NCBI GenBank assembly: GCA_037176845.1
Contig: JAYKXP010000048.1
Location: forward strand, 1-64,000
Direction of reading: 5' to 3'
Length of the DNA stretch: 64,000 bases
From: Paramarasmius palmivorus
Lineage: Eukaryota; Basidiomycota; Agaricomycetes; Agaricales; Marasmiaceae
Made by a program: the position numbers and the translations under genes. Below are positions 12,801-22,034 of this stretch, one piece after another (position 1 is the first letter of the stretch; each line of letters starts with the position of its first letter). Below the pieces are notes generated by a model. It had not been told where the DNA came from and did no database searches. It saw only the letters and a list, made by a program, of their open reading frames with translations.

Positions 12801-15800
12801 TTGGCCTTTGACGTCGCCCTTTTGGCCCATGTTGCTTGCTGGTTCGTTGACCCTGTTGATCCTGTAAGATTCCAAGCATCTCAAGTTAACCAGGGCATCT
12901 AAAACAAAAGATATGAGGAATCATACTGACCTGCATCGACGTGTCGCTTGCCCTAGAACGAAGGACTAGGTGATGGGGAAGCAGGAACGTGGGGCCGGCG
13001 CTTAAGCGACATCCTTTTTGAACACGGTCATTCAGGGTCCAAATTACTATTCTCAGCAACTGACCGCCAGCGTGTCAACCCCCGTGTCAACCCTCGATGT
13101 CTTGTCCAACGCAAGAATTTGATCATTTCCTAGACGGTAAGTGTCTCCTGGCCAACTTTATCTATTTCCTGTCGCCGGATCGGCTACTCCCAACATGCAG
13201 CTCCCCAGCGCGTAAGTCCCTCTACAGACCGGCCTGCGGGAGTGGCACCAAGGAGTACCCAACATGGCATTTCTTTTGACGCTTTCTTCTGCGCTGGGCG
13301 TTCACTTACCTCGCTATAATCCAGGAAACGACTCCGTCAAAGTGCTTCGCTTTCACAATTTCAACCTGGAAGATTCCTTGCGTTCAGAGAACGAGCGTCA
13401 GGTGTTCCTGCAAGACCAAGGCGTATTTTCAGATGAGATTTTGGAGTTGGAATATGAAACTATCGACGCGTCATCTGTTCCTCACGTTCACGATTTTTTG
13501 AAAAGCCGCGGTTCTTCATCCTCATCGCCTACTTGTCCGGATTGCTCTCCCTCAAAGATGAAGAACACATTCCATGCCGCCGCCTATCCTGTCTTTACCA
13601 CTTCATCCCAGCTGCCAATCTCTTCGTTCGAAGCTATGTCTAAGCCTTCGAAAAAGAGGCCTGCATCTCGACCTCAGTCTCCTTCTCAAAGGCTGAAGTT
13701 CCAGCGTTCAAAGTCTCCAAGCTTCGTTAAAGCGCCAACCGCCAGACAGCTTCGTGCTAAACGCAAAACTGAGCTGGCTCGTGCGCGGCGAAGAGGTGCT
13801 GCTCAACGACGAGATGGTGGCAACGAGGTTAGCCAACGCGTGCTTGAGACTGCGCAGTCTGCCATTCCGATGCATGTCGATGGGTTTAACGCCCTCAGCA
13901 TGCTGGCTTCAGATCCAGGCTGGATCGGAACAAAAGAGCTTCCACAGGCAAAGCTACCCCCGGCGTCCAAGCTCAAGGATTTCAATTGGGACGGAAAGTA
14001 AGCCCCTGCCCATTCGTCGTGTTCTCCCCCGCTAACATTTACAACTTGACAGGGTTACCGTCGTATTCCTCGATAGATTAGATCGAATTTGGTCAGTTCT
14101 TGGCGCGCCTCCACCCAAGGCTAAAGACTGGAAGGAGGTCAACTGTGGGCTTATGCAAGCTCTCGAAGAATACGATCGCAATTCAACCTTCAGTAGCAAG
14201 GATATGAGCAACAGGCGAGCTGGCGATCTTGGCACGAACAGCTATGCAATTCGAAACACCGGCGTATCGCATGGAGGAGGGCAAAGGGAGCCAGGAAATG
14301 TGGCCGTTTGTGGGTTGAGGAATAAAGCAGCCGTAGCCGCACTCTCCAAGAACCAATATATGGGCCGTCTTGTAGGGCATACAGGACGTACGTCGCTATT
14401 CCCTTGCTGCTGTAGCTCATTTGATAACCTCTGCATGCAGGCCTGTATACCACTTTTGCAAACCGCCTAGCCTCCGAAAGTCGCAGGGTTTGCCAGGAGC
14501 TTCACAAGAAAAACCCCGAGCTTATATTTCCTTCTCATCCCAGCCCAAACGGAGGATACTGGGCAGCGCGCTCTTACAACACCGCAGGTTGGAATGAAAG
14601 TGGCGCAGCTGTTACTGTCAGACACACCGACTTCGGCAACTGGGCCCCTGGGTGGTGTTGTGTGACTGCCATTGGGAGTTTTGACCCTGATAAAGGAGGG
14701 CATCTCATTCTCTGGAATGTTGGTCTCAGAATACGATTTCCACCAGGGTGCAGCATACTTTTCCCATCAGCTGTAATCACCCATTCAAACGAACGTATTC
14801 AGCCTGAAGAAAAAAGGTATTCCGTTGTGCAATACTCTGCAGGCGGCCTCTTTCGCTGGGTGTACAATGGCTTTCAGACGGACGAGAGCGTGTTGGATGG
14901 CTTAAAGGAGAAGGAGCTAAAAAGATGGCAAGAGGATAGACGTTGTCGATGGAAGGAAGGTGTTCGGTTATATACGAAATGGTATGAGCTGGTGAAAGGC
15001 GACTACAAGGGGAAAGAGCTGGAGGAAGAGAGTGACCTGACAGATTACGAATACGAGTCTGAAAGTGATTTGACACAATATGAATACTCTACCGATGAAG
15101 AGGTAGTTTAGATTTGAGTAGCATTGTTTCGAACCTTCATAGATAGCAGAATGTACCAGAATGAAAATGCGCAGAATACTGTATATTTCCTAAAAAGTAT
15201 ATTCCGCTTGTAGATGAGCTCACAAAGTTATCCCCGTATTCGAGTTCTAAATTTCTGGCTCTCCGTTCCGTCCACGTAGCGCCCTAACCGTACACTCATC
15301 CCTCAACTACCACCTCAGTCTTCTGTAAGCTCCGCTCTACCACATCCTCATCTCTTCCACCATGGCTCGAACAAAATCAGGGAGGTCGAACGGCAAACGA
15401 TCTTCCCCTGCTGCATCCGTCTTGAAAGGTTCGAACCGAGACGGCAAGGCGGTGGCTGCAAAGAGAAGCCACAAGGCCAAGGTAGCTATTGGAAGCCTTC
15501 CTGGGCCTCCAAAGAAACGAGGTCGAAGGTCAGACTGGCCAGATGCAGAGCTCTCATTCTTGAATGCTCGGCTCCCAGATTATTCTGCAACCAAAGGAAA
15601 TAGGGGGCCTTTCTGGACAAGGCTCTATTCGGATTTTCAGGAGAAATTTCCTCAGTATAACCCTCAGCTATTGTCTGGTTCTTCGAAGGAAACCGGCTCA
15701 AGCATCGTTGACGCGTCGAACAAACGCTTGACTCCCGACTTGGCCTCGACTACCAGCTCATCGTCCAACCCAGACCCAGCCTCGCCGAGTGATGCAGCGT

Positions 15801-18800
15801 CAGGTGTGGCCGAGACGCCTTCGCTGACCAACTCAGTCGACGTTGAAGACCCCAAACAACCAGCTCAAGAGAATGAAAAAGATGGAACTGAGGATGATGA
15901 ACCGCTTCCTGATTGGCCAAAAACGAAAGCGGTACGTGACGTGGCGCCTAGAACTAACTTGCGTTGCTGAAAGCCTGTTATAGAAAATCAGGTATTGGGT
16001 TTACAACCACGCAAAGGACGATAAGAAGGTGTCCGGATGGCAGCACCGGATGCAGAGCTACTTTAAGCCTCTTCGTCGACCAGTCCGAGTTCCGACCTAT
16101 AAATTCTATATGAAACACCCAGATTTCCAACCTAAAGTTGCTGCAGAGTTTGAGGAAAGGTTTCTTGACGGTCTCGAGGACATCGACGATCTCGAAGGCC
16201 TCGAAGACGACGAGGACATGGAAGATAGCAGAAGCAGCGATCAAGACCAGGGCAGCGCTGTCGAAGAGAACGATAGCCTTGAAGAAGACCTCCAGTATTA
16301 TCTGGAGAACTGGAGCGAGCTCAGTGATGACGAGAAGAGAAGGGTATTAGACGTCTATTTGATTGCGATGCGATGTCTGGTAGCAAAAGAGCTGTTTGAA
16401 GCAGAGAAAAAGAGCGTCCGGAAGTCTATCGAGAAGGAGAGCGAAGCCTCCTATGAAGCCAAGCTTGCAGAGTACAAGGAACGAAAAGAGTTGAAAGCGA
16501 GGAATGTACCGGAGATGTGAGTCATGAATTCGCTCGAATGCTTCATATGCTGATATTGCGCGTAGACCAGAAGAGGACCTTGTTCCGCTCACGACGAGTT
16601 TGGCCGAAGATCTACATGCAATGACGGGAATGTACGTTTCGATTGTAGTAGGAAAGCCGCCGAAGAAAGCTGGAGAGAAATGTATCATCGAGTCGTAAGT
16701 CAAAGGATTCAACGGCTCCTTGCAGTGGTTCTAACAATGATGGTTAGTATGCACGCAGGGGTAAACAGCGAGGGGAAGAATTGGGCGGACTTTGATCGCG
16801 AGAAAGTCTGAAAGACAACGAAATACTTCTTCTCCTTTCTCCAAACTTGTTCTGAGCCTGGCGAGAATTGTTTGACGGAGCCAGTGAAGGCATTGGAGGG
16901 GAAAGGAAAGGAGAAGAGCGGCAGAGAACGTGGTGGAAGGAAGCAAGGTTTGTTGACGTCCATCAATTGATGCCATGTCATTCAAGTTGACCTTGTGCAC
17001 ATTGCAGCGGTATCCGGGTCTACCTCCGGGTCTACCTCCAGTTCTGTGCAATTTCCGACGGTTGAGCTGTCTCCAGGTAATGGTCTCTATAGCACTGCTG
17101 GTCATGGCTGATGGTCGATTCACAGAACATGTCATGACTCAAGAAGGTGGACCAGATCGTGATCCTGCCAATCCACCTCATCCTAGGCCACGAGTTGCAC
17201 CGAAACCGATCTCTAAGCCAAAGAAGATGAGCGCGAGAATGAAGAGTAGGATGACCATTGTTAGCGACCAGGAATCTGGTCTATCGGACGAGGATGGTGC
17301 AAACGAGGATGGTGCAAACGAGGATGGTGCAAAGAGCGCACCGAACAACAAAGAATCCTATGCTACCTTTCTTCCGTCTTTTCAACCCGTCGACCCCAGC
17401 TGTTTGTTTGACGACGATGGAAGCAACGTCAACGCTATCAGTGCCAAGGTTGTCGATAACGAGGCGGCCTCACCTGCTCCTGTCGACGAACCCACTCCTG
17501 CTCCTGTCGACGAACCCACTCCTGCTCCTGTCGACGAACCCACTCCTGCCCCTGTCGATGAACCCACTCCTGCCCCTGTCGATGATTCTTCACGCATGTT
17601 GGTAGACAGCTTTACCGACTCTTATAGGAACGTCGATGGTGAAGCTACGTTAGCGCCTCTTCCAGGCGATACAGAGGATTGTATTGTTGGCATAGCTATG
17701 GCCATAGATATAGGCATCAACAATTCTTTACAAATGAGCGCTGGTGCTCCTGGTTCCTTCAGCCTTCCTTCCATAGTAGCAGGTGCTATAGGCCGTATAC
17801 CTTCCGGAGATGCTGGTGAATGGCTGAGGGATGCAGTCACAGTGCTTACTACCAGTGAAAGCATGGTGGAAACGGAGGTATGGCAGCACATCATCTATGA
17901 ACTGGTAAACTTGGAGTCGCAGTACTTGTTCATCAACAATAGTCGACAACGTCTCCATTCCAGTGTCAGCCGCCCTGAAATATACAAGAAATGGTTCAAA
18001 GACGCCAGAACGGCCGTTGTTCCAGAGCCGTTTCCTCCTTTAGAAGATTTCAGGGCAGAGCTATGGGCCTGGTGGAGGGAAATAAACCCTGAATGGCGCG
18101 AACGGATTGGAGATCACTATATGTCGCGCTCAGGAGATGGAGATTGGACTATGCTTCGTTGTCCAGGACAAAATGGCCTGCTTCTTCTTACTGTTGGCCT
18201 CCGTTGGTGGTATCTCAAGGAATCGATACAAGGCGGGTCAAAGGAATGGAACGAGTTTGCAGAAGATGTACTATGGGTGCTGGAAAAGGTCTCGGATTGG
18301 GAAAAGAAGTACCCTCAGCCTCCTCCTCCTAGCCAGAAACCTCCACCAGCTAGTTGCATCAGCGAGAAACAGCCTTCGTCTACTCAGCCGCACGCAGCTT
18401 CTAAGCCTCGTTCAAGCCAAAGGCTTCAGTCATTCACCCAGCCCAAGACCGCCTCTAAACCACGTTCAGGTCGGGGAACGATTCGGTTTGGAGAGTCTAT
18501 TAGTGACTCTAGGCCAACAAAGAGAATCCGTCAATGATTCACATGGGTCTTTTTTACAAATAGTCACCGTTCGCCACTTGTCCTTTTTACAAACCACCAT
18601 TCACATTGGCCCTTTGTACAAATCCGGTTCATCTCACTTCGCTCTTTGTACAAATTGTCCTGGCTTTCTTGTCCATTTGTACATATTGTTCTTGCCTGCA
18701 CTTTGTGCAAATTGCTTCTGCTCTCTGTTCTTCATAGAAGCCAATGCTCCTTGCCCTTGATAGTGAAATTCTACAATTAGCCTCTTAATATCCTCTATTT

Positions 18801-21298
18801 TGTACAATATGCTGTAAATAAATGAATCTGTGTACATTTTTACAAATTTTTTCCTGGACAATATGTCGAGGATTAATGTAAAAAATCGACTTTTGAGTTG
18901 TCGGAGTTTAATTGAAAAAGGGCGGACGGTCGACTGGGAACGATTATGTTCTAAAACGCACGTAGATGGCGCTGTAGTGATGTTTTGGCACGAAACAGTG
19001 GGATGGGCAGACGGAACGGTGCTTATGCGATTCTCTGTTGAAGGCGTGAATGGAGCGCTCAACAATCGAGCAGTCGTTATATACGAAGGACTAGAGAATG
19101 GCTGGGGTTCATGGAGGTGTTCGAAGGACAAGAAAGAGAAGAACTGCTTACACATACAACGAGCACGGAAATTCTTGGGAGAAGTGTTGGGTACAAGTTT
19201 ATCAGACGAGCTTCGCGACGGTGAGCTTGCCCACAGTGGCGACGAACTGGAGTCCACAGGTAGTTTTTGTGCCTTGACAGAAAATCAGAAAGCTAATTGT
19301 ATCGGCAGAACAAGAGCTTACACAGGAGCGAGCAGTGTCGTTCCTCCCAATACTCCCCCCGCCTTGGGCAAGCTTGCCTACAGATCCTGCGCTATACACA
19401 CGACCTCATCCGGCAGCCACCGTTCCTAATTTGTTGGCGCTCACATCAGATAGGTCTGGTACTGCCTGCGGAAACCGTGCCTGCTATGATCCCCTTCAGG
19501 ACAAGATACGCCGAGAATGCATAATCTATACCTTGACCGGATACAGGGAGGCGACCGTAGAGTTGCAAGCATGCCCTTCCTGTCCAAAGCGTCACCATTG
19601 TTATATTGGTCCCGAAACACGAGACGTCGGAATCTTCAACTACAATAACAATGTCTTCTTCACCCACGAACTCTTGGACGAATACACTAGTCGTTTTGCC
19701 AGCAGCGAGACTCCGTTTGCCGCATTCGTCCAGTCAATTGGGAGGATATATCAGGGCCGGGGGTTTAAATTTGTTGGAGATGACCTTTTTCGGAGTGCAT
19801 GGTTTGCTTATGCGACACTGCAGTCTTTAGAGCAGGATATGAAGTGTCCCAGGTGTGGGGACATGCCAGAAACTGTCATCTGGGACGGTGTGACCCTTGC
19901 GTTCAGTAAAAAGCACCTAAAAGATTGCTTGAAGCCACCCACCAATCTTGGAAAACAGTCACTCGTTCGCGAAAGACGGTACCTCAAGAACCCACAGTGG
20001 ATTCCTTTGACAACAAAGGGCGATAAAACCCTTCGCAAAGCATTTATATCTTTGCTAAGAGGCAGTAGCAAAGGGACCAGGAGCAGGTTAACTTCGGCAG
20101 AAAGCGACTCAGAGGTTGGCGGTGAAGGAAAAGGTGAAGGTGTTGAGGCTACAAAGAGGAAAGTGTTAGCTTCCTTCACAGAGAGGATAAGAATAATAGC
20201 ACCTGCTGTGGCGGAGACACTCGCTTACGCACTTGGGCCAGGCAGTCAAATCGATCGCAAGCTATCGAAAAAATACACGGTGCTGCTTGAACAGGTTAGC
20301 CACAAGTGGTGTCCGTGCTATAACATGTCTAACGTACCCTTAGCTCGTGGCGGAGGAATCTGCCATCCAGATGGTGAACGAGAATACATTAGAGAAACTG
20401 CAAGGCTTTGTCAAAGATCCGACGTTACAGAACGCAAGCAACCTAGTGGACATACCAGCCTTGCTGTTGGTGATTGAGGGAGAGTTACGCCTACATGGAA
20501 ATGTTCCTCGGCATATATATGATCTTTGTGTATGGATGTGTGCACGTGCAGAAGAAGTTTTGAATGGACTAAAGCGGGGTCAATTAGAAACGTTGGGCGA
20601 AATGGAGGCAAACGGTGTTGAGGACTGGCGGAAGGTATGCTCACATTGCAAATTTGACCGGTGTTCGCTAATTGACCTCGCAGACTGGATGCTACTATAG
20701 CCTCCCTCAAATTCGCGTCCGGCCAAGGTATCCACATCTGGCAGGGGATGAAGCGCCAGACAAGGCGGATGCGCGAGGAGAAAAATGTTCGAAATATTAC
20801 TCGACTTATGGCGAGCGAGGATTGACTGGAGGCATAATGTGTGCATGGTGTACGCATAGCATCTGCTACGGTTTCCATTGCATACCTCAGGGTGAAGGAC
20901 GAAACGATGTCTTCTCCGCCATGCTCACGAGATGGCCCAAAGCCCCAAGGCGCGTGATATACGACTTCGCCTGTGCATTGGGACCGTATTGTATGACTCG
21001 GGAACCAGAATTCTTTTCAAAAACTCAGTTTCTGGTTGATGGATTTCATGCAAAGGGACATACCAAATGTTCCTCTGCTTTGTTCCTCTCAACATACACA
21101 GAGACGGATGCCTCGCTGTCCCAAGTAAATTCAAGTGCGGCCGAGTGTGGAAACAGTGGGATAGGGAGGATTAGAAAGGCGGTGAGTTATATGCGGCAAA
21201 ATCGCGCCATCCTGTATACGAAGGTGTTTCTGTCAATCTGGAATCGTCTTAGAATTCGAAGTGTGCTGTTTGGTAGAGCTAATGTACCATCTTCATAG
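3848..21298 (+). CDS. CxC5/CxC6-type KDZ transposase gene, interrupted by a 14.4-kb element
   Basis: A DNA transposase of the KDZ superfamily. Exons joined by phase are 3848-4261, 4316-4478, 18966-19220, 19309-20294, 20344-20634 and 20684-21298; from 4019 they encode 850 residues. Order of parts: first cysteine cluster (CLC...EC.H, then WRCSKD...C.HI..AR); second cluster (CGNRACYD...CPSCPK...CYIG, then [16 protein letters not shown]); KDZ core with [43 protein letters not shown] and [17 protein letters not shown]. Acidic residues at the expected catalytic places are present. The third intron (4479-18965) contains the inner transposon; without it that intron would be 49 nt. The phase across it is kept (1 nt plus 2 nt make an Asp codon). 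One oddity is an in-frame TAG at 4016-4018, so either the gene starts later or it is inactivated. The 5' exon(s) and start codon are unresolved. Confidence 0.85.
4499..4505. repeat. Candidate target-site duplication, left copy (GGAACGA)
   Basis: The heptamer is repeated at 18937-18943, immediately outside the other end of the element. Excision back to a single copy gives an intron of 27 + 22 = 49 nt, a normal size for this genome. That supports these as the true boundaries. An 8-bp duplication with one mismatch cannot be excluded. Confidence 0.7.
4506..4890. repeat. Left terminal inverted repeat
   Basis: Matches the reverse complement of 18552-18936 at all but one position from TCCGCCC (4516) inward. 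The outermost ~15 bp are imperfect but alignable (CACCCGTACC against CAGTCGACCG, each followed by TCCGCCC). The inner boundary is sharp at 4890, where the flanks diverge. Confidence 0.93.
4731..4890. promoter_or_regulatory. Sub-terminal array of TTTGTACAAA-like motifs
   Basis: Six copies of a near-palindrome related to TTTGTACAAA begin at 4731 (TTTGCACAAA), 4759, 4788, 4820, 4849 and 4882, spaced 28-33 bp apart. Two further copies lie at 4596 and 4635. Because the region is inside the inverted repeat, the array is mirrored at 18552-18711. Regular sub-terminal palindromes of this kind usually serve as transposase binding sites. That role is inferred. Confidence 0.55.
4907..8829 (-). CDS. CxC2-type KDZ transposase (complete, 11 exons, 1146 aa)
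   Basis: The transposase expected to move the inner element. All phases join without a break. Exons (high to low): 8386-8829, 8116-8334, 7689-8069, 7442-7638, 7230-7398, 7030-7181, 6589-6983, 6366-6548, 6168-6315, 5301-6118, 4907-5241. The N-terminus is Ser-rich and contains a GGNGEDWV repeat. Next comes the CxC2 cluster (CGSCNKKG..., CRDC, CKEC...H) with WNGQFFE, then CPACPRPG and DACFRLKRK. The catalytic core follows: [45 protein letters not shown], and [10 protein letters not shown] with [14 protein letters not shown]. The three acidic positions typical of KDZ are present. The C-terminus ([12 protein letters not shown]...EEEMRR) ends in an acidic tail. Introns are 45-54 nt. The stop lies 16 bp inside the left inverted repeat. 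The start is the only upstream in-frame ATG. Confidence 0.95.
8830..9228. other. Intergenic spacer between transposase and HNH gene
   Basis: About 400 bp. It contains the transposase promoter and 5' leader, and the 3' end of the HNH gene. I see no convincing coding region, and no clear TATA element that I would call. Confidence 0.5.
9229..10772 (-). CDS. HNH-type endonuclease domain protein (464 aa)
   Basis: Exons 10409-10772, 10094-10359, 9899-10042 and 9229-9849 join in phase (introns 49, 51 and 49 nt). The start is ATG at 10772; a longer frame upstream has no ATG. An N-terminal half with strand-like segments precedes the HNH core: [12 protein letters not shown]..., then [15 protein letters not shown] across an intron to [31 protein letters not shown]. 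The His of AAHLIPH, the Asn of VRNGL and the His of QLHTCL are the candidate active-site residues. Downstream, [14 protein letters not shown] and [11 protein letters not shown] match the C-terminal pattern of HNH proteins that are widespread in agaricomycetes. A Gly/Glu/Lys-rich linker follows. It lies between the transposase and the Ras gene, all on the same strand. Nuclease activity and any role in transposition or copy control are inferred. Confidence 0.82.
11007..11863 (-). CDS. Ras-family small GTPase with CAAX box (190 aa)
   Basis: A membrane-anchored GTP/GDP switch, here as transposon cargo. All Ras signature elements are present: [10 protein letters not shown] (P-loop), ETYDPTIED (effector loop), DTAGQ (switch II), NKKD and ETSAK (guanine binding), and a C-terminal CIIM prenylation box after a basic stretch. 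Exons: 11798-11863, 11728-11749, 11656-11657, 11511-11604, 11417-11450, 11007-11361. Keeping the frame needs a GC donor in intron 1 (CAG|GCAAGA) and a 2-nt micro-exon (AG at 11656-11657) that completes the Glu of FLETYDPT. Without the micro-exon the flanking introns cannot be joined in frame. The effector loop is of the Ras/Rap kind, so it is a true Ras-subfamily member rather than Rho, Rab or Arf. It was probably captured from the host genome. Whether it is still expressed is unknown. Confidence 0.9.
11864..12284. other. Intergenic spacer between Ras gene and SIM-repeat gene
   Basis: About 420 bp. It should hold the Ras promoter and the 3' end of the SIM-repeat gene, both on the minus strand. 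No coding exon or repeat is evident. Confidence 0.45.
12285..12936 (-). CDS. Small basic protein with tandem SUMO-interacting-like motifs (175 aa)
   Basis: Proposed exons 12931-12936 (ATG CAG), 12412-12861 and 12285-12356 join in phase 0. Starting instead at ATG 12879 gives a variant that differs only at the extreme N-terminus. A strongly basic segment ([16 protein letters not shown]) looks like a nuclear localisation signal. Three repeats of about 31 residues follow, each with two short hydrophobic-acidic strands: EYIDLT with EVVDLT, EYIDLT with EVIDIT, and AFDLT with EFIGLT. The I/V-D-L-T core, with adjacent acidic or Ser/Thr residues, matches known SUMO-interacting motifs. I know no named family for it. 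It is divergently paired with the TET/JBP gene across 160 bp. I infer a nuclear factor that binds several SUMO moieties, perhaps recruiting the element's enzymes to sumoylated chromatin. SUMO binding is a prediction from the motifs only. Confidence 0.68.
12937..13096. promoter_or_regulatory. Divergent promoter for SIM-repeat and TET/JBP genes
   Basis: Only 160 bp separate the two start codons on opposite strands, so the genes very likely share control elements. Two direct copies of CGTGTCAACC (13071-13080 and 13083-13092) sit just upstream of the dioxygenase ATG. I see no canonical TATA box. Confidence 0.5.
13097..15111 (+). CDS. TET/JBP-family 2-oxoglutarate/Fe(II) dioxygenase (572 aa)
   Basis: An enzyme predicted to oxidise 5-methylcytosine (or a related base) in DNA, using Fe(II) and 2-oxoglutarate. 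Exons 13097-13136, 13325-13997, 14053-14387 and 14441-15111 join in phase. The first exon could be dropped in favour of an ATG at 13264. The N-terminal third is Ser/Lys/Arg-rich and likely disordered. The double-stranded beta-helix core follows: [17 protein letters not shown], then LIFPSHPSP, the HxD iron motif in VRHTDFGNW, the segment [34 protein letters not shown] carrying the distal His, and [17 protein letters not shown] with the 2-oxoglutarate-binding Arg. All expected catalytic residues are present. The tail is acidic and has two copies of SDLT. The association of fungal TET/JBP genes with KDZ transposons is established; the exact substrate of this copy is not known. Confidence 0.92.
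15112..15361. other. Spacer between TET/JBP gene and large transposon gene
   Basis: Terminator of the dioxygenase gene and promoter of the next, both on the plus strand. The last ~60 bases are pyrimidine-rich (CTCATCTCTTCCACC) just before the ATG, as is common in basidiomycete core promoters. No TATA box is obvious. Confidence 0.45.
15362..18537 (+). CDS. Large transposon-associated protein, with an in-frame TGA
   Basis: Exons 15362-15931, 15984-16516, 16566-16694, 16748-16947, 17008-17076 and 17126-18537 are all phase-compatible. A TGA at 16809-16811 interrupts exon 4, yet the frame stays open and splices correctly on both sides. The 5' part is Lys/Ser-rich ([16 protein letters not shown]), then has [20 protein letters not shown], an acidic stretch and a coiled-coil-like Glu/Lys segment. 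The 3' part has a Pro-rich repeat (APVDEPTP), then [35 protein letters not shown] and LRWWYLKE, and a Pro/Ser/Lys tail. I recognise this architecture as common beside KDZ transposases in agaricomycetes, but I know no assigned function. The stop lies 14 bp before the right inverted repeat. The TGA may be a recent null mutation, a read-through site or a sequence error. With the TGA read as sense the protein is about 970 residues. Confidence 0.78.
17473..17585 (+). repeat. 24-bp coding minisatellite (APVDEPTP)n
   Basis: Four full units and one partial unit of CCTGCTCCTGTCGACGAACC-CACT begin at 17473, 17497, 17521, 17545 and 17569. The first three are nearly identical and the last two share the same T-for-C changes. 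The unit length is a multiple of three, so copy number can change without a frameshift. A 15-bp repeat encoding DEDGA-type units lies just upstream at about 17291-17335. Confidence 0.85.
18552..18936. repeat. Right terminal inverted repeat
   Basis: Mirror of 4506-4890 with the same length. It starts 15 bp after the stop codon of the gene ending at 18537, and its outer end reaches the candidate target duplication at 18937. Confidence 0.93.
18937..18943. repeat. Candidate target-site duplication, right copy (GGAACGA)
   Basis: Partner of 4499-4505; see that entry. The bases that follow supply the branch-like CTAAAAC and the TAG acceptor at 18963-18965 of the host intron. Confidence 0.7.
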
Positions 21299-22034
21299 TA
21301 TATTGTGTAATGGGGATGAGGTCGTCGAAAACAGGGTCACCATCTGGACGTTTCACGGGTAAGTAAAAACATCGAAACGACGCTCTATAGGGACACATAC
21401 CATAGATACCCAATTTAACTCGACGTCATTCTCCTGAATCGAATAGAGTACTGCACATTGATCTACCGAGCCTGGGCTTGCAGCAAAGTATTTCAAAACC
21501 AAGTGAGAAATCCGGGTGCATTCGGGTATGTTGTACGGAGGGTATCAGTGTGCTGCAAATAGTGATATAATAAGTAACCCTTAGTCAAACACGAGAATAG
21601 AGGATCAGAGCTCAGTAGAGGTAGCTTACTGACCTTGGACCTTGGAGAATGTGCAGGCATTTGCGATAGAATGAGAAAAGAGCAGTAGGCTCGTGACAGT
21701 GACACACATCACAGGCCAAGGGCCACGTGCTATGACACGTGGCACTCGGCAAACCGACGAGGAACGACTTAAGGAACGACACTATCTATCCTATAGCAGG
21801 GAACGGAAGAAGGTAGCGCTCGTTAATGGTATCTTCATAGCCTTACCCCTGCCAGGTCACCGGAGACATTACGATGCCAGTCAAGATGAAGAATTACATA
21901 TACAAAGAATGGCATTACGATTGCATTGGGAGAACAATATGACTACGCTATGAATTCAATAATAGATAGTGGTGCAGACATGCTGTTCAACCGGATCAGG
22001 CCAAAGAAATAGCGAAAAACCTAAAAACGAACCT
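21299..22034. other. Spacer between KDZ gene and MYND gene
   Basis: Transcription here would be convergent. A plus-strand open frame at 21693-21953 (Lys/Arg/Glu-rich at its start) and a minus-strand frame at 21493-21705 exist, but neither has a domain or supporting splice context. If the outer KDZ gene belongs to a larger transposon, its end could lie here or further right. I found no matching inverted repeat. Confidence 0.4.

Larger units (their letters stand above)
4506..18936. mobile_element. 14.4-kb KDZ transposon carrying TET/JBP, HNH, Ras and SIM-repeat genes
   Basis: Bounded by 385-bp inverted repeats at 4506-4890 and 18552-18936. Apart from the outermost ~15 bp, the only difference I see between the arms is one base (4716 versus 18726). 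The direct repeat GGAACGA at 4499-4505 and 18937-18943 is the candidate target-site duplication. Four genes read leftwards and two read rightwards. The outermost stop codons lie only about 15 bp inside each repeat, so the element is compact. The near-identical arms and an uninterrupted transposase suggest recent mobility. It sits in an intron of another KDZ gene. TET/JBP genes on fungal KDZ elements are known from the literature. The full gene set here, especially the Ras GTPase, I do not know as a described combination. Confidence 0.93.

Noticed and set aside
18107..18760. 217-codon frame overlapping the end of the large accessory gene
   Set aside because: Overlaps a well-supported frame and runs into the inverted repeat. 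No domain.
4506..18936. A giant Starship-type element
   Set aside because: No tyrosine recombinase of the captain type is seen, and the element has classic long inverted repeats with a KDZ transposase.
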